From NCBI GenBank assembly GCA_018401965.1, contig JAGYJU010000020.1:186001-250000 (forward strand): a stretch of DNA of 64,000 bases, read 5' to 3'. A program made the translations under genes and the position numbers. The notes under the pieces are model-generated. The model was not told the DNA's origin. It saw only the letters and a list, made by a program, of their open reading frames with translations, and ran no database searches. Positions within the stretch are counted from its first letter, which is position 1; each line of letters starts with the position of its first letter. Positions 26,411-34,845 of this stretch are shown here, piece by piece. This DNA is from Roseicyclus sp. (GTDB lineage: Bacteria > Pseudomonadota > Alphaproteobacteria > Rhodobacterales > Rhodobacteraceae).

Positions 26411-27856
26411 ATGTTGTTTGGCCTTTTGCCCCTTCTTCTTGCCAGCCTCGGTCTCACCTTTCTGCTGGGCGGTGACAGCGACGATGATGAACCGGCCCGC
26501 GCCGGAACCGACGCAAACGGCACCGCCGGCGATGACACGATCACCGTCAACGACAGCTCGCAGACCGATATCCTGACCTTTGCCGGAAACGACGCCCTGA
26601 CCGTGAACGCCAATGGCGATTTCCGGATCGACATGGGCTTTGGCAGCGACACCGTCACAGTGAACGGCACGGGCAACAGCCTTGTGTTCGGCGGCGGCGG
26701 TGCGGATGTCGTGACCACCGGGCCGGGCACCGCCAGCGTCTTTCTGGACAATGGCAATGACCAGTTCACCGGCGGCACCGGGGCGGCCTTCGTGCGGGGC
26801 GGTGCGGATGACGACACCCTGATCGGCGGCAGCGGCAATGACACGCTGTTGGGTGAAACCGGCGATGATACGCTCAACGGCAATGCCGGTGCGGATAGTC
26901 TGAACGGCGGGTTCGGCAACGACGTGATCCTGGGCGGCCTTGGCGATGACGCGCTCGACGGCGGCGCGGGGGCTGACAGCCTGTCTGGCGACGCGGGCAA
27001 CGACACCTTGAACGGCGACGATGGCCGTGACCTGCTGAACGGTGGCGACGGCGACGATCTCCTCGACGGTGCACTGGGCGCGGATCGGCTGAACGGCGGC
27101 AATGGCGATGACACGTTGCGCGGCGGGGCAGGCAATGACGAGCTGTTCGGTCAGGCTGGCGCTGACCAGCTGCGCGGCGAAGACGGCGACGATCTGCTGG
27201 ATGGCGGCGTCGGCACCGATTTCCTCGATGGTGGGTTGGGCGATGACACCCTGTTGGGCGGCGAGCAGGGTGACCGCCTGCAGGGCGGCAACGGCAACGA
27301 CAGCCTCGAGGGCGGTGACGGCGACGACACGCTCGTCGGCGGTTTCGGCAATGACACCTTGCTGGGCGACGACGGCGTCGATGTCCTGACCGATTTCAAT
27401 GGCATCGACCTGTTGGTGGGCGGCGCAGGTGGCGACACCCTGACCAGCGATGGCATCGGCGACACGCTGTTCGGCTTTGCCGGCGATGATGTGATCACCG
27501 CGATCACGACCGCAACCGGCGCAACCACGGGGTCGATCCTTGATGGCGGCTTTGGCAATGACACCATCATCGGCGATCTGAACGCCACGATCACTGGCGG
27601 CGACGGGGCCGATGACATCACCATCGCCACCAGTTTCGGCACCACCGCCAGCCCGGCCGTGATCACCGATTTCGACCCGGCAACGGATCGGTTGACGCTT
27701 GACATTGCACCCGACGGCACCGCGCCCCCAACGCTGACGCTGCGCGCCGCGACCGGTGGATCAGGGGTAGAGGTTTTGCTGGATGGCCAGGTCTATGTCG
27801 TGCTGAACGGCGCGACCGTGTCCCCCGAATTGCAGGCCGCGATCCGCGTCATCTGA
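26411..27856 (+). CDS. RTX-type calcium-binding repeat protein with N-terminal membrane anchor
   Basis: The protein has 481 residues from ATG 26411 (frame open from 26267). It begins with a hydrophobic segment ([21 protein letters not shown]), then an acidic stretch, a beta-rich region and about 20 nonapeptide repeats of the GGxGxDxLx type (roughly residues 130-370). The C-terminal domain ([15 protein letters not shown]) is of the peptidase-M10/serralysin C type that usually follows RTX repeats. The repeats fold into a calcium-bound parallel beta roll. The N-terminal segment suggests Sec insertion instead of ordinary type I export. Its function is unknown; a surface or matrix role is plausible. 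Confidence 0.87.
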   Translation: MLFGLLPLLLASLGLTFLLGGDSDDDEPARAGTDANGTAGDDTITVNDSSQTDILTFAGNDALTVNANGDFRIDMGFGSDTVTVNGTGNSLVFGGGGADVVTTGPGTASVFLDNGNDQFTGGTGAAFVRGGADDDTLIGGSGNDTLLGETGDDTLNGNAGADSLNGGFGNDVILGGLGDDALDGGAGADSLSGDAGNDTLNGDDGRDLLNGGDGDDLLDGALGADRLNGGNGDDTLRGGAGNDELFGQAGADQLRGEDGDDLLDGGVGTDFLDGGLGDDTLLGGEQGDRLQGGNGNDSLEGGDGDDTLVGGFGNDTLLGDDGVDVLTDFNGIDLLVGGAGGDTLTSDGIGDTLFGFAGDDVITAITTATGATTGSILDGGFGNDTIIGDLNATITGGDGADDITIATSFGTTASPAVITDFDPATDRLTLDIAPDGTAPPTLTLRAATGGSGVEVLLDGQVYVVLNGATVSPELQAAIRVI

Positions 27857-27884
27857 CGCGGCGACATGCGGCACGGCCCAAAAG

Positions 27885-27906
27885 GGCGGCGGGTTACACC
27901 GCCGCC
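27885..27906. terminator. Hairpin at the RTX/aminotransferase convergent junction
   Basis: GGCGGCGG (27885-27892) and CCGCCGCC (27899-27906) form a GC stem followed by TTT on the + strand. It overlaps the stop of the leftward aminotransferase gene and could end transcription of the RTX gene. Confidence 0.5.
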
Positions 27907-28748
27907 TTTCGCATTTCATCCAGGTAGATCTCGCGCAGGCGCGCGGTGACCTTGCCCGGTGCACCCGACCCGATGGGCGCGCCATCCATTTCTACCACCG
28001 GCATCACGAAAGCCGAGGCAGAGGTGATGAAAGCCTCATCCGCCGCCTGCACCTCGTCCAGGCTGAAGGGCCGTTCCTCGACCACCATCTGCGCCTCGCG
28101 GGCAAAGCGCAGCACGGCGGCCCGCGTGATCCCGTGCAGGATTTCCGTGCCAAGGTTGCGGGTGACGATGGTGTTGCCCTTGACGATATAGGCGTTGTTC
28201 GACGTGCCCTCGGTCACATGGCCATCTTCGACCATCCAGGCATCATCCGCGCCCGCCGCCTTGGCCATCATCTTGCCCATGGACGGATACAGCAATTGCA
28301 CCGTCTTGATGTCGCGCCGACCCCAGCGCAGATCCTCGATGGAAATCACCTTGAGCCCGGTTTTCGCCGTCGGGTTTTCCGCCAGCCCCGGCTTGGACTG
28401 GGTGAACAAGACGATGGTCGGCACCGGATCCTTGGGGAAGACAAAATCCCGGTCCGCCGCCCCGCGCGTGATCTGCAGATAGATCAGGCCCTCGTCGATG
28501 TCGTTGAGCCGGACCAATTCACGATGGATCGCAAGCAGCTCTTCCTCGGTCACCGGGTTGGCCATCTGCAATTCATCCAGCGAACGTTGCAACCGCTTGG
28601 CGTGACCCGCGAAATCGATCAGCTTGCCGTCAAGCACGCTGGTCACCTCGTAGACGCCATCGGCGAACAGGAAACCACGGTCAAAGATCGACACCTTGGC
28701 CTGATCTTCAGGCAGGTAATCGCCGTTGACATAAACGGTGCGGGTCAT
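27894..28748 (-). CDS. D-amino-acid aminotransferase (PLP fold type IV)
   Basis: The 284-residue protein has the D-alanine aminotransferase pattern: VYVNGDYLPEDQAKVSIFDRGFLFADGVYEV at the N-terminus, the PLP lysine in DIKTVQLLYP, and the cofactor-binding EGTSNNAYIV and ITRAAVLRFA. It would exchange amino groups between D-amino acids and keto acids, for example D-Ala plus 2-oxoglutarate to D-Glu. It lies upstream-to-downstream with the DgcN/DgcA genes on the same strand, which suggests that it feeds D-glutamate into that route. Confidence 0.93.
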   Translation of the reverse strand: MTRTVYVNGDYLPEDQAKVSIFDRGFLFADGVYEVTSVLDGKLIDFAGHAKRLQRSLDELQMANPVTEEELLAIHRELVRLNDIDEGLIYLQITRGAADRDFVFPKDPVPTIVLFTQSKPGLAENPTAKTGLKVISIEDLRWGRRDIKTVQLLYPSMGKMMAKAAGADDAWMVEDGHVTEGTSNNAYIVKGNTIVTRNLGTEILHGITRAAVLRFAREAQMVVEERPFSLDEVQAADEAFITSASAFVMPVVEMDGAPIGSGAPGKVTARLREIYLDEMRKAAV

Positions 28749-28911
28749 GGACGTTTCTCCTGTGCGGCTGGACCTTGTGCTGTTTCCGCCCGTTCCCGCC
28801 CAAGGTCAAGCGGGCAGGATCACGGCGTTGGTCTCGGGCATGGTGGCCTCCGGGTCTGGCATGCCGACAGGCCTGGCTACGGCTGACCCCGGGAACCCTG
28901 CGCAAACGCCC

Positions 28912-29877
28912 CTACCCCCAGAGCGCGGCAGACGGCGGTTGCAGCACCGACCCTTCGAAGACCAGCGGCACCGCGCGATCCTCGGCCAGCAACAACGGCC
29001 CGTCCAGGTCGACAATCGCCACGCCCTGCGCCACCAACACCGCGGGCGCCATGGCCAGAGACGAGCCCACCATGCATCCAACCATCACCGCGTAGCCCTC
29101 TGCCTGCGCCGCCGCTTTCAACGCCAGCGCCTCGGTCAGGCCACCGGTCTTGTCCAGCTTGATGTTGACCATGTCGTACTTGCCCCGCAACCCCGGCAGG
29201 CTGGTGCGATCGTGACAGGCTTCATCGGCGCACACGGGCAGCGGGCGCGCGATTTCGCCCAGCATGTCATCGGCCCCGGCAGGCAGGGGCTGTTCCACCA
29301 TCTCGACCCCAAGGCGCAACAGGTGCGGCGCCAGATCGGCGTAGACCTCGGCGCTCCAGCCTTCGTTGGCATCGACGATGATCCGCGACTTTGGCGCGCC
29401 GGCGCGCACCGCTTCCAGCCGGGGCATGTCGTCGGGGGTGCCCAGCTTGATCTTCAACAGCGGGCGGGCGGCGTTTCTCGCCGCTGCCGCGCGCATGTCA
29501 TCGGGCGTGCCAAGCGACAGGGTAAAGGCGGTGATCACCGGCAAAGGCGCGGGCAGGCCCGCCAGATCCCAGACCCGGCACCCCGCCTGTTTCGCCGCAT
29601 GGTCCCACAGGGCGCAATCGACCGCGTTGCGCGCCGCCCCCGCGGGCAGCGCATCTTGCAGATCGGCCCGCGTGATGCCGGGCGGCACGCCCTCGATCTG
29701 CGCCGTGACGCTGTCCAGCGTTTCGCCGTAGCGGGCATAGGGCACGCATTCGCCCCGGCCGGTCACGCCATCCCGCGTCACCTGCACGGTCAGCACCTTG
29801 GCCTCGGTCCGCGATCCGCGCGAGATGGTGAACACCTCGGCCAGTCGGAAGCTGTCTCCTGTCACGACCAGCATCAT
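28912..29877 (-). CDS. dgcA: Enolase-superfamily epimerase, DgcA-like (N-acetyl-D-glutamate racemase / dipeptide epimerase)
   Basis: The protein has about 321 residues from ATG 29877 or 29874 (GGGGAG just upstream). It is an enolase-superfamily barrel with catalytic lysines in LLKIKLG and NIKLDKTGG and metal ligands in IIVDANEGW, EQPL and CADEAC. Such proteins are annotated as L-Ala-D/L-Glu epimerases. The neighbouring DgcN-type N-acetyltransferase points instead to the D-glutamate pathway, where DgcA racemises N-acetyl-D-glutamate to the L form. It lies just downstream of dgcN. Confidence 0.88.
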   Translation of the reverse strand: MMLVVTGDSFRLAEVFTISRGSRTEAKVLTVQVTRDGVTGRGECVPYARYGETLDSVTAQIEGVPPGITRADLQDALPAGAARNAVDCALWDHAAKQAGCRVWDLAGLPAPLPVITAFTLSLGTPDDMRAAAARNAARPLLKIKLGTPDDMPRLEAVRAGAPKSRIIVDANEGWSAEVYADLAPHLLRLGVEMVEQPLPAGADDMLGEIARPLPVCADEACHDRTSLPGLRGKYDMVNIKLDKTGGLTEALALKAAAQAEGYAVMVGCMVGSSLAMAPAVLVAQGVAIVDLDGPLLLAEDRAVPLVFEGSVLQPPSAALWG

Positions 29878-29950
29878 GGTCTCCCCTTCATCTTGGCAAG
29901 AAAACTCCCGCCGGAGGCCCCGGTAGCACGGGCTGTTCCGAACATCTCCG

Positions 29951-30952
29951 TCAGATCGCCGCCAGCGCATCGGCCAAGCGCCCGCCCCCCTGCCGGAACG
30001 GATCGACCGTGGGCAGGCCCATCCGCTTTTCGGTGGCCTCCAGGTAGCTCAACGCCTCATCCTCGCCCATGGCGGCGGTGTTGATGGAAATACCGACCAC
30101 CTGACAGGCCGGGTTGGCGATCCGCGCCAGTGGCAAGGCCATGTCGCGCAGCGCTTCGAGGCTTGGAAGATCGTAGCCGGGCAGACCGCGCATATGCGCC
30201 CGCGTGGGTTCATGGCTCAGGATCAACGCGTCGGGCTGACCGCCATGGATCAAGGCCATCGTCACCCCCGAATAGGACACGTGGAACAGGCTGCCCTGCC
30301 CCTCGATATGATCCCAGTGGTCGGCATCATTGTCGGGCGTCAACCATTCCACGGCGCCAGCCATGAAATCGGCGATCACCGCGTCCAGCGGCACGCCGTC
30401 GCCGGTGATCAGGATGCCGGTCTGCCCGGTGGCCCGGAAACTGGATTTCAGCCCGCGCGCCTTCATTTCGGCATCGACCGCAAGCGCGGTGTACATCTTG
30501 CCCACCGAACAATCCGTGCCCACCGCAAGACAGCGCTTGCCGCTGCGCTTGACGCCATTGGCGATGGGATAGGGCACCGACGGCACCCGCACGTCATGGA
30601 GTTGCCGCCCCGTCGCGCGGGCCACGGCGGCAAGATCTTCTTCGTCGCGCAACAGGTTGTGCAAACCCGATGCAAGGTCAAAGCCATCTTCCAGCGCCTG
30701 CACCAGCACCTTTTTCCAATCCTTGGAAATCACCCCGCCCCGGTTAGCCACGCCGATCACCAGCGTCTTGGCGCCCGCCGCCTTGGCAGCGGCCAAATCC
30801 ATGTCGGGCAGGCGCACGTCGGCGCGGCATCCCTCAAGCCTGAACTGGCCCAGAGCATTGTCGGGGCGCCAATCGCGGATGCCTTGCGCGACCTTGGCGG
30901 CCAGGTGATCCGGCGCATCGCCGAGGAAGAGGAGATAGGGCGTTTCGATCAT
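29951..30952 (-). CDS. dgcN: DUF1611 / DgcN-like D-glutamate N-acetyltransferase
   Basis: The 333-residue protein has a P-loop (VGTDCSVGKMYTALA, near 143) and the DUF1611 features (FRATGQTGILITGDGVPLDAVIADFMAGAVEWL; ILSHEPTRAHMRGLPGYDLPSLEAL). Proteins of this family paired with a DgcA-type epimerase acetylate D-glutamate in a catabolic pathway known from marine proteobacteria and haloarchaea. The ATG begins MIETPYLLFLGDAPDHLA. The assignment rests on the pairing; chemically the P-loop could serve another acyl or phospho transfer. Confidence 0.85.
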   Translation of the reverse strand: MIETPYLLFLGDAPDHLAAKVAQGIRDWRPDNALGQFRLEGCRADVRLPDMDLAAAKAAGAKTLVIGVANRGGVISKDWKKVLVQALEDGFDLASGLHNLLRDEEDLAAVARATGRQLHDVRVPSVPYPIANGVKRSGKRCLAVGTDCSVGKMYTALAVDAEMKARGLKSSFRATGQTGILITGDGVPLDAVIADFMAGAVEWLTPDNDADHWDHIEGQGSLFHVSYSGVTMALIHGGQPDALILSHEPTRAHMRGLPGYDLPSLEALRDMALPLARIANPACQVVGISINTAAMGEDEALSYLEATEKRMGLPTVDPFRQGGGRLADALAAI

Positions 30953-31094
30953 GGCAATGCCTCCGGGCTGGAATGTCCTGCCGCAAGGATAGCGCGACCG
31001 ACATTCACAGGGGTTGCGTTTCCCACAGCCATACGGGCGTTTTGTCGAAGATTCTTGCGCCGATTGCCTGGTTCTCGGGACAATTCATCACCAA

Positions 31095-31445
31095 TCACGG
31101 CGATGGCAGGAACCCGACAGGCTGGTCATTGGCTGTTTCGAAATCCACCGGCGCGCGCAGGGCAGCCGCGGTGTTGCGCTTGAATTCGTAGCGCATCACG
31201 TCGCCCACCTGTTCCGAGGCCACGATCAACGCCTGGTACAGATGGCGCGGCCCATCATAGATATCGACCAGCCCGCGCAGGCGGGGTGCATCATCGAGGT
31301 CGACACAAAACCCGCGATCCGTCATCTCGAGGATCGCAAAGGCTTCATCCCCGATATGAACAACCCGTGTCGCACGGCGGCGACGGGCCGTTTTCTGTGC
31401 CGCGGCCAGTTCATCGCGCACCGACTGGGGCAGAAAGCTCGACAT
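31095..31445 (-). CDS. Conserved hypothetical protein
   Basis: The protein has 116 residues from ATG 31445, placed by an AAAAGGA site; the frame is open to 31484. It starts MSSFLPQSVRDELAAAQKTARRRR, a basic helical stretch, then a small alpha/beta part (RVVHIGDEAFAILEMTDRGFCVDLDDAPRLRGLVDIYDGPRHLYQALIV). No signal peptide and no known motif were recognised. It is divergent from the CGNR zinc-finger gene. Confidence 0.75.
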   Translation of the reverse strand: MSSFLPQSVRDELAAAQKTARRRRATRVVHIGDEAFAILEMTDRGFCVDLDDAPRLRGLVDIYDGPRHLYQALIVASEQVGDVMRYEFKRNTAAALRAPVDFETANDQPVGFLPSP

Positions 31446-31639
31446 GATATATCCTTTTGGAACCTTGCGTCGAAGATGGCGCAATCGCGGATTCAGTCAA
31501 TGTTTTGAATATGCTGCATCTGCATCCGTCACGCATCGGCCACAGCAGGGCCTGGTCTTGCCTCTGGACGGGGGCACCGGAAAAGCCCATGTTAACGGTT
31601 CAAGACCGCGTTGAACCCAGGCGCAAACAGGAAAATTTC

Positions 31640-32194
31640 ATGATCACCCCCGGCGACCCCGGCCACCCGGCTCTCAGGTTCATCAACACGGTCGTCGATG
31701 ACGGCAAGACACGGGCCCGGGACAGCTTTGGGTCGAGAGATGACTTTCTGTCGACGCTGGTCGAGGCCGGGGTGATACCGCCCGGCCTGTCCGCACCGGG
31801 TACAGGGCAGACAGCGGCGCTCATCACCCTGCGCGAAGCGGGCTATGGTGTGTTGTCGGCCATCGCAGCGGGCCGCACACCCGGCCGGGAAGAGGCGCTG
31901 ACGCTGGAAACGGCGATGAAATCCACCCTGCAGGACGCAGGCTTTGGCTATTCGTCAAGGGGTCTGGCGATTGCGCCGGGTCCGCTGGGCGGGGTCTATG
32001 ACCATGTCGTTCTGTCCCTGCTCGACCTGATGACGCGGGATGATCTTGACCGGTTGCGCGAATGCAAACGTTGCACGCATCTGTTCCTCGATCACGGGCG
32101 CGGCCGTGGGCGGCGCTGGTGTTCCATGGCGCGCTGCGGCAACCGTGCCAAGGCGGAAACATTTCGCACCCGCCAGCGCGCCATCACCGGCTAG
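31640..32194 (+). CDS. CGNR zinc-finger / ABATE-domain protein
   Basis: The protein has 184 residues from ATG 31640 (AGGAAAA upstream; the longer frame from 31457 is unlikely). The C-terminus is a CGNR zinc finger: CKRCTHLFLDHGRGRGRRWCSMARCGNRAKAETFR, with four cysteines spaced C-x2-C and C-x4-C. The N-terminal ABATE-like domain (PGHPALRFINTVVDDG..SRDDFLSTLVEAGVI) is thought to bind a ligand. Members are probable stress-related transcription regulators. Confidence 0.85.
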   Translation: MITPGDPGHPALRFINTVVDDGKTRARDSFGSRDDFLSTLVEAGVIPPGLSAPGTGQTAALITLREAGYGVLSAIAAGRTPGREEALTLETAMKSTLQDAGFGYSSRGLAIAPGPLGGVYDHVVLSLLDLMTRDDLDRLRECKRCTHLFLDHGRGRGRRWCSMARCGNRAKAETFRTRQRAITG

Positions 32195-32289
32195 GCTGTG
32201 CGCCCATGCGGGGGCGCCCCTGAGCCTATCCCGGTTATGCCCATGGGCCATGCGCTATACCTGTGCCCCGTGAACAAAGGGGATAGGCG

Positions 32290-33264
32290 ATGGGCTTGTT
32301 GATCGATGGCGAATGGCGCGACCAGTGGTATGACACCAAATCCACAGGGGGCGCATTTCAAAGACAAGACAGCCAGTTCCGCAACTGGGTGACCGCCGAT
32401 GGCAGCGCCGGGCCGACCGGCACCGGTGGGTTCAAGGCCGAAAGCGGGCGCTATCACCTCTATGTCAGCCATGCCTGCCCCTGGGCCAACCGGGCGATGA
32501 TCTTTCGCACGCTGAAAGGGTTGCAGGATCACATCGCGGTATCGGTGGTGCATCCCGACATGCTGTCGGATGGCTGGACCTTTGCCGACGATGGTGCAGG
32601 CATCACCGGCGACCGGGTGTTCGGGTCATCCTTCCTGCGTGACATCTACCTGCGCGCCGATCCCAAGGCCACGACACGGGTGACCGTGCCGGTCTTGTGG
32701 GACACGGCAACCGGCATGATCGTGTCCAACGAATCGTCGGACATCATCCGCATGTTCAATTCGGGTTTCGATGGCCTGACCGGCAACACCCAAGATCTTT
32801 ATCCTGCCCCCCTGCGCGACCGGATCGATGCGATCAACGCCCGCGTCTATGACGAGATCAACAATGGCGTCTACAAATCCGGCTTTGCAACGACGCAATC
32901 GGCCTATGACCGCGCCGTTCACACGCTGTTCGATGCGCTGGAGTGGGCCGAGGGGATCCTGTCGGAAAACCGCTACCTGACGGGCGACAGCGTGACCGAG
33001 GCCGATTGGCGCCTGTTCACCACGCTGGTCCGGTTCGACGCGGTCTATCATCTGCATTTCAAATGCAACCGAAAGCGGCTGATCGATTACCCCAACCTCT
33101 GGGCCTATACCCGCGAGCTGTATCAATGGCCGGGCGTGGCGGACACGATCCATTTCGATCACATCGTGCGCCACTATCACTATAGCCATGACACGATTAA
33201 CCCGCACCGGATCATCCCGATCAATCCGGTGATCGACTGGTGGGCACCGCACGGGCGCGGATAG
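32290..33264 (+). CDS. Glutathionyl-hydroquinone reductase (Xi-class GST, YqjG/ECM4-like)
   Basis: The 324-residue enzyme reduces S-glutathionyl-hydroquinones with glutathione. The Xi-class active site is visible in LYVSHACPWANRAMIFR, with the catalytic Cys in the CPWA motif, near residue 62. The C-terminal GST helical domain follows, with SDIIRMFNSGFD and TLVRFDAVYHLHFKCNRK typical of the class. It is a cytoplasmic single-gene unit. Confidence 0.94.
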   Translation: MGLLIDGEWRDQWYDTKSTGGAFQRQDSQFRNWVTADGSAGPTGTGGFKAESGRYHLYVSHACPWANRAMIFRTLKGLQDHIAVSVVHPDMLSDGWTFADDGAGITGDRVFGSSFLRDIYLRADPKATTRVTVPVLWDTATGMIVSNESSDIIRMFNSGFDGLTGNTQDLYPAPLRDRIDAINARVYDEINNGVYKSGFATTQSAYDRAVHTLFDALEWAEGILSENRYLTGDSVTEADWRLFTTLVRFDAVYHLHFKCNRKRLIDYPNLWAYTRELYQWPGVADTIHFDHIVRHYHYSHDTINPHRIIPINPVIDWWAPHGRG

Positions 33265-33343
33265 CCGGCTTGCCCTGACCCTTGCGAGACAGCGCAACCT
33301 TGTTAGGGTAGCATCAGGTGCATAACCGACAGGGTCTTTAAAG

Positions 33344-34525
33344 ATGAAGCATGTTCTTGCGACCGGGTGCCTGGCACTTGGTCTTTTGACCGGGGCGGCC
33401 AACGCCCAGCAATGCGGCGGCGATTTTGGCCAGTTCCTGCAAGGGCTGCGGGCCGAGGCGACATCGCGCGGCCATGACCAGGCCACGGTGGATGCGTTTT
33501 TCCGCAGCGCCCGATTTGATCAGCGCACCCTGGATTCGGACCGGCGGCAGGGGTTCTTTCAACGACCCTTTACCGATTTCGCCGGGCGGTTGATCAGCCA
33601 GAACCGGCTTGACCTGGGCCGCCGTAACGCCGACCGATTTGACGCCGTGTTCGACGAGGCAGAACGCCGGTTCGGCGTCAGCCGTGGCATTCTTTTGGCC
33701 TTTTGGGCGTTCGAGACCGATTACGGCGCGTTTCAGGGCGATTTCAACACGCTCAATTCCCTTGTGACCTTGGCCCATGATTGCCGCCGCCCGCATATCT
33801 TCCGGCCCCAGATTTTCGCCGCGCTGGAACTGTTCGAAAACGGCGATTTCGACCCGGTGAACACGCAGGGCGCATGGGCAGGCGAAATCGGCATGGTCCA
33901 GATGCTGCCCGAAGATATCGTGGAAAACGGCATCGATGGCGATGGCGATGGCCATGTCTATCTGCAAACCTCTGCCCCCGATGCGCTCATGTCGGGGGCG
34001 AATGTGCTGTCATCGCTGGGATGGCGGCCCAACGAACCCTGGCTGGTGGAAATCACCGTGCCCGGTGACCTGGATTGGCGGCAAACCGGCGTTCACACCA
34101 CGCGCGCTGTGTCGGACTGGGAAGCGGCGGGCGTGCGCGCCCGTGCGGGTGGCACCTTGCCAATGCCGAATGCGCAGGCCTCGGTCGTGCTGCCGCAAGG
34201 GCGCAACGGCCCGGCCTTTCTGGCCTACCCGAATTTCAGCGTGCTGTTCGAATGGAACCAAAGCTTTACCTATGTTCTGACCGCCGCCTATTTCGCCACC
34301 AGGCTGGAAGGCGCAGCGGTGTTCGATGCCCGCAATCCCGACCCCAGCCTGTCCGGCGATCAGATGCGGGCGTTGCAACAACGGCTGCAAGCGCGCGGGC
34401 ATGATGTGGGCGCGATCGACGGGATCCTTGGCGCGGGCACACGGGCGGCGGTACGCGCCGAACAGCAACGGCTTGGCCTGCCCGCCGATGCCTGGCCCAC
34501 GGCGCAATTGCTGAACGCGCTTTAG
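33344..34525 (+). CDS. Lytic murein transglycosylase (MltB family) with peptidoglycan-binding domain
   Basis: The 393-residue periplasmic enzyme cleaves peptidoglycan with 1,6-anhydro product formation. It has a signal peptide (MKHVLATGCLALGLLTGAANAQ), an MltB-type catalytic domain (GVSRGILLAFWAFETDYGAF, with the catalytic Glu in FETDYG; GEIGMVQMLPEDI) and a C-terminal PG-binding type-1 domain (LQQRLQARGHDVGAIDGILGAGTRAAVRAEQQRLGL). No lipobox is seen, so it is probably soluble. A strong terminator follows 80 bases later. Confidence 0.94.
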   Translation: MKHVLATGCLALGLLTGAANAQQCGGDFGQFLQGLRAEATSRGHDQATVDAFFRSARFDQRTLDSDRRQGFFQRPFTDFAGRLISQNRLDLGRRNADRFDAVFDEAERRFGVSRGILLAFWAFETDYGAFQGDFNTLNSLVTLAHDCRRPHIFRPQIFAALELFENGDFDPVNTQGAWAGEIGMVQMLPEDIVENGIDGDGDGHVYLQTSAPDALMSGANVLSSLGWRPNEPWLVEITVPGDLDWRQTGVHTTRAVSDWEAAGVRARAGGTLPMPNAQASVVLPQGRNGPAFLAYPNFSVLFEWNQSFTYVLTAAYFATRLEGAAVFDARNPDPSLSGDQMRALQQRLQARGHDVGAIDGILGAGTRAAVRAEQQRLGLPADAWPTAQLLNAL

Positions 34526-34845
34526 GGGGAAATCTTTACTTTTGGGAAAGGTTGGGGCAATATCCTGATCACGGAACGTCGAGTCACATCGATCATCTAA
34601 AATGGCCGCACGAAGCTGCTACTTCGTGCGGCCTCTTCTTTTCAGGTCATGCCCGTTTCAGGTCACTCAGGTCACTTCCCGATCAGAAGCCGGATGATGC
34701 CAAGGATCAGCGTCGAACACTGCCACGGCGACCATCCATTTGCGGAACGTCTTTTCCGTCACACCCATCACCCCCTTTCACCGCGAGGGTTCGCGGCACG
34801 GGGGACGCTAGTGGGCCATGCTTAACGACGGGTTGATGCGGGCCG
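34526..34845. other. Intergenic region with terminator and possible small transcript
   Basis: The 320 bases between mltB and smc hold a strong hairpin terminator (34604-34633). TTTACT (34535-34540) and CAATAT (34558-34563) at 17-base spacing could be a promoter for a short RNA of about 70 bases ending there. Three direct copies of CAGGTCA (34643-34673) follow, and a leftward 33-codon frame (34667-34768, MGVTEKTFRKWMVAV) resembles the start of a transposase but is too short to call. Confidence 0.45.
34604..34633 (+). terminator. Rho-independent terminator
   Basis: GGCCGCACGAAG (34604-34615) and CTTCGTGCGGCC (34622-34633) form a perfect 12-bp stem with a six-base loop, followed by the pyrimidine run TCTTCTTTTC. 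It would end mltB transcription or a small RNA started between mltB and here. Confidence 0.85.

Noticed and set aside
26411..27856. Tandem DNA repeats that could be mistaken for a CRISPR or satellite array (also 44080-45080)
   Set aside because: They encode in-frame RTX nonapeptides with degenerate third positions; there are no identical repeats with unique spacers.
28738..30084. A 448-codon + frame across the dgcA/dgcN genes
   Set aside because: It is antisense to two clear enzymes and rich in Arg/Gln/His; no recognisable protein.
34667..34768. A 33-codon leftward frame starting MGVTEKTFRKWMVAV, resembling a transposase start
   Set aside because: Too short, no inverted repeats or further transposase sequence; at best an insertion-sequence remnant.
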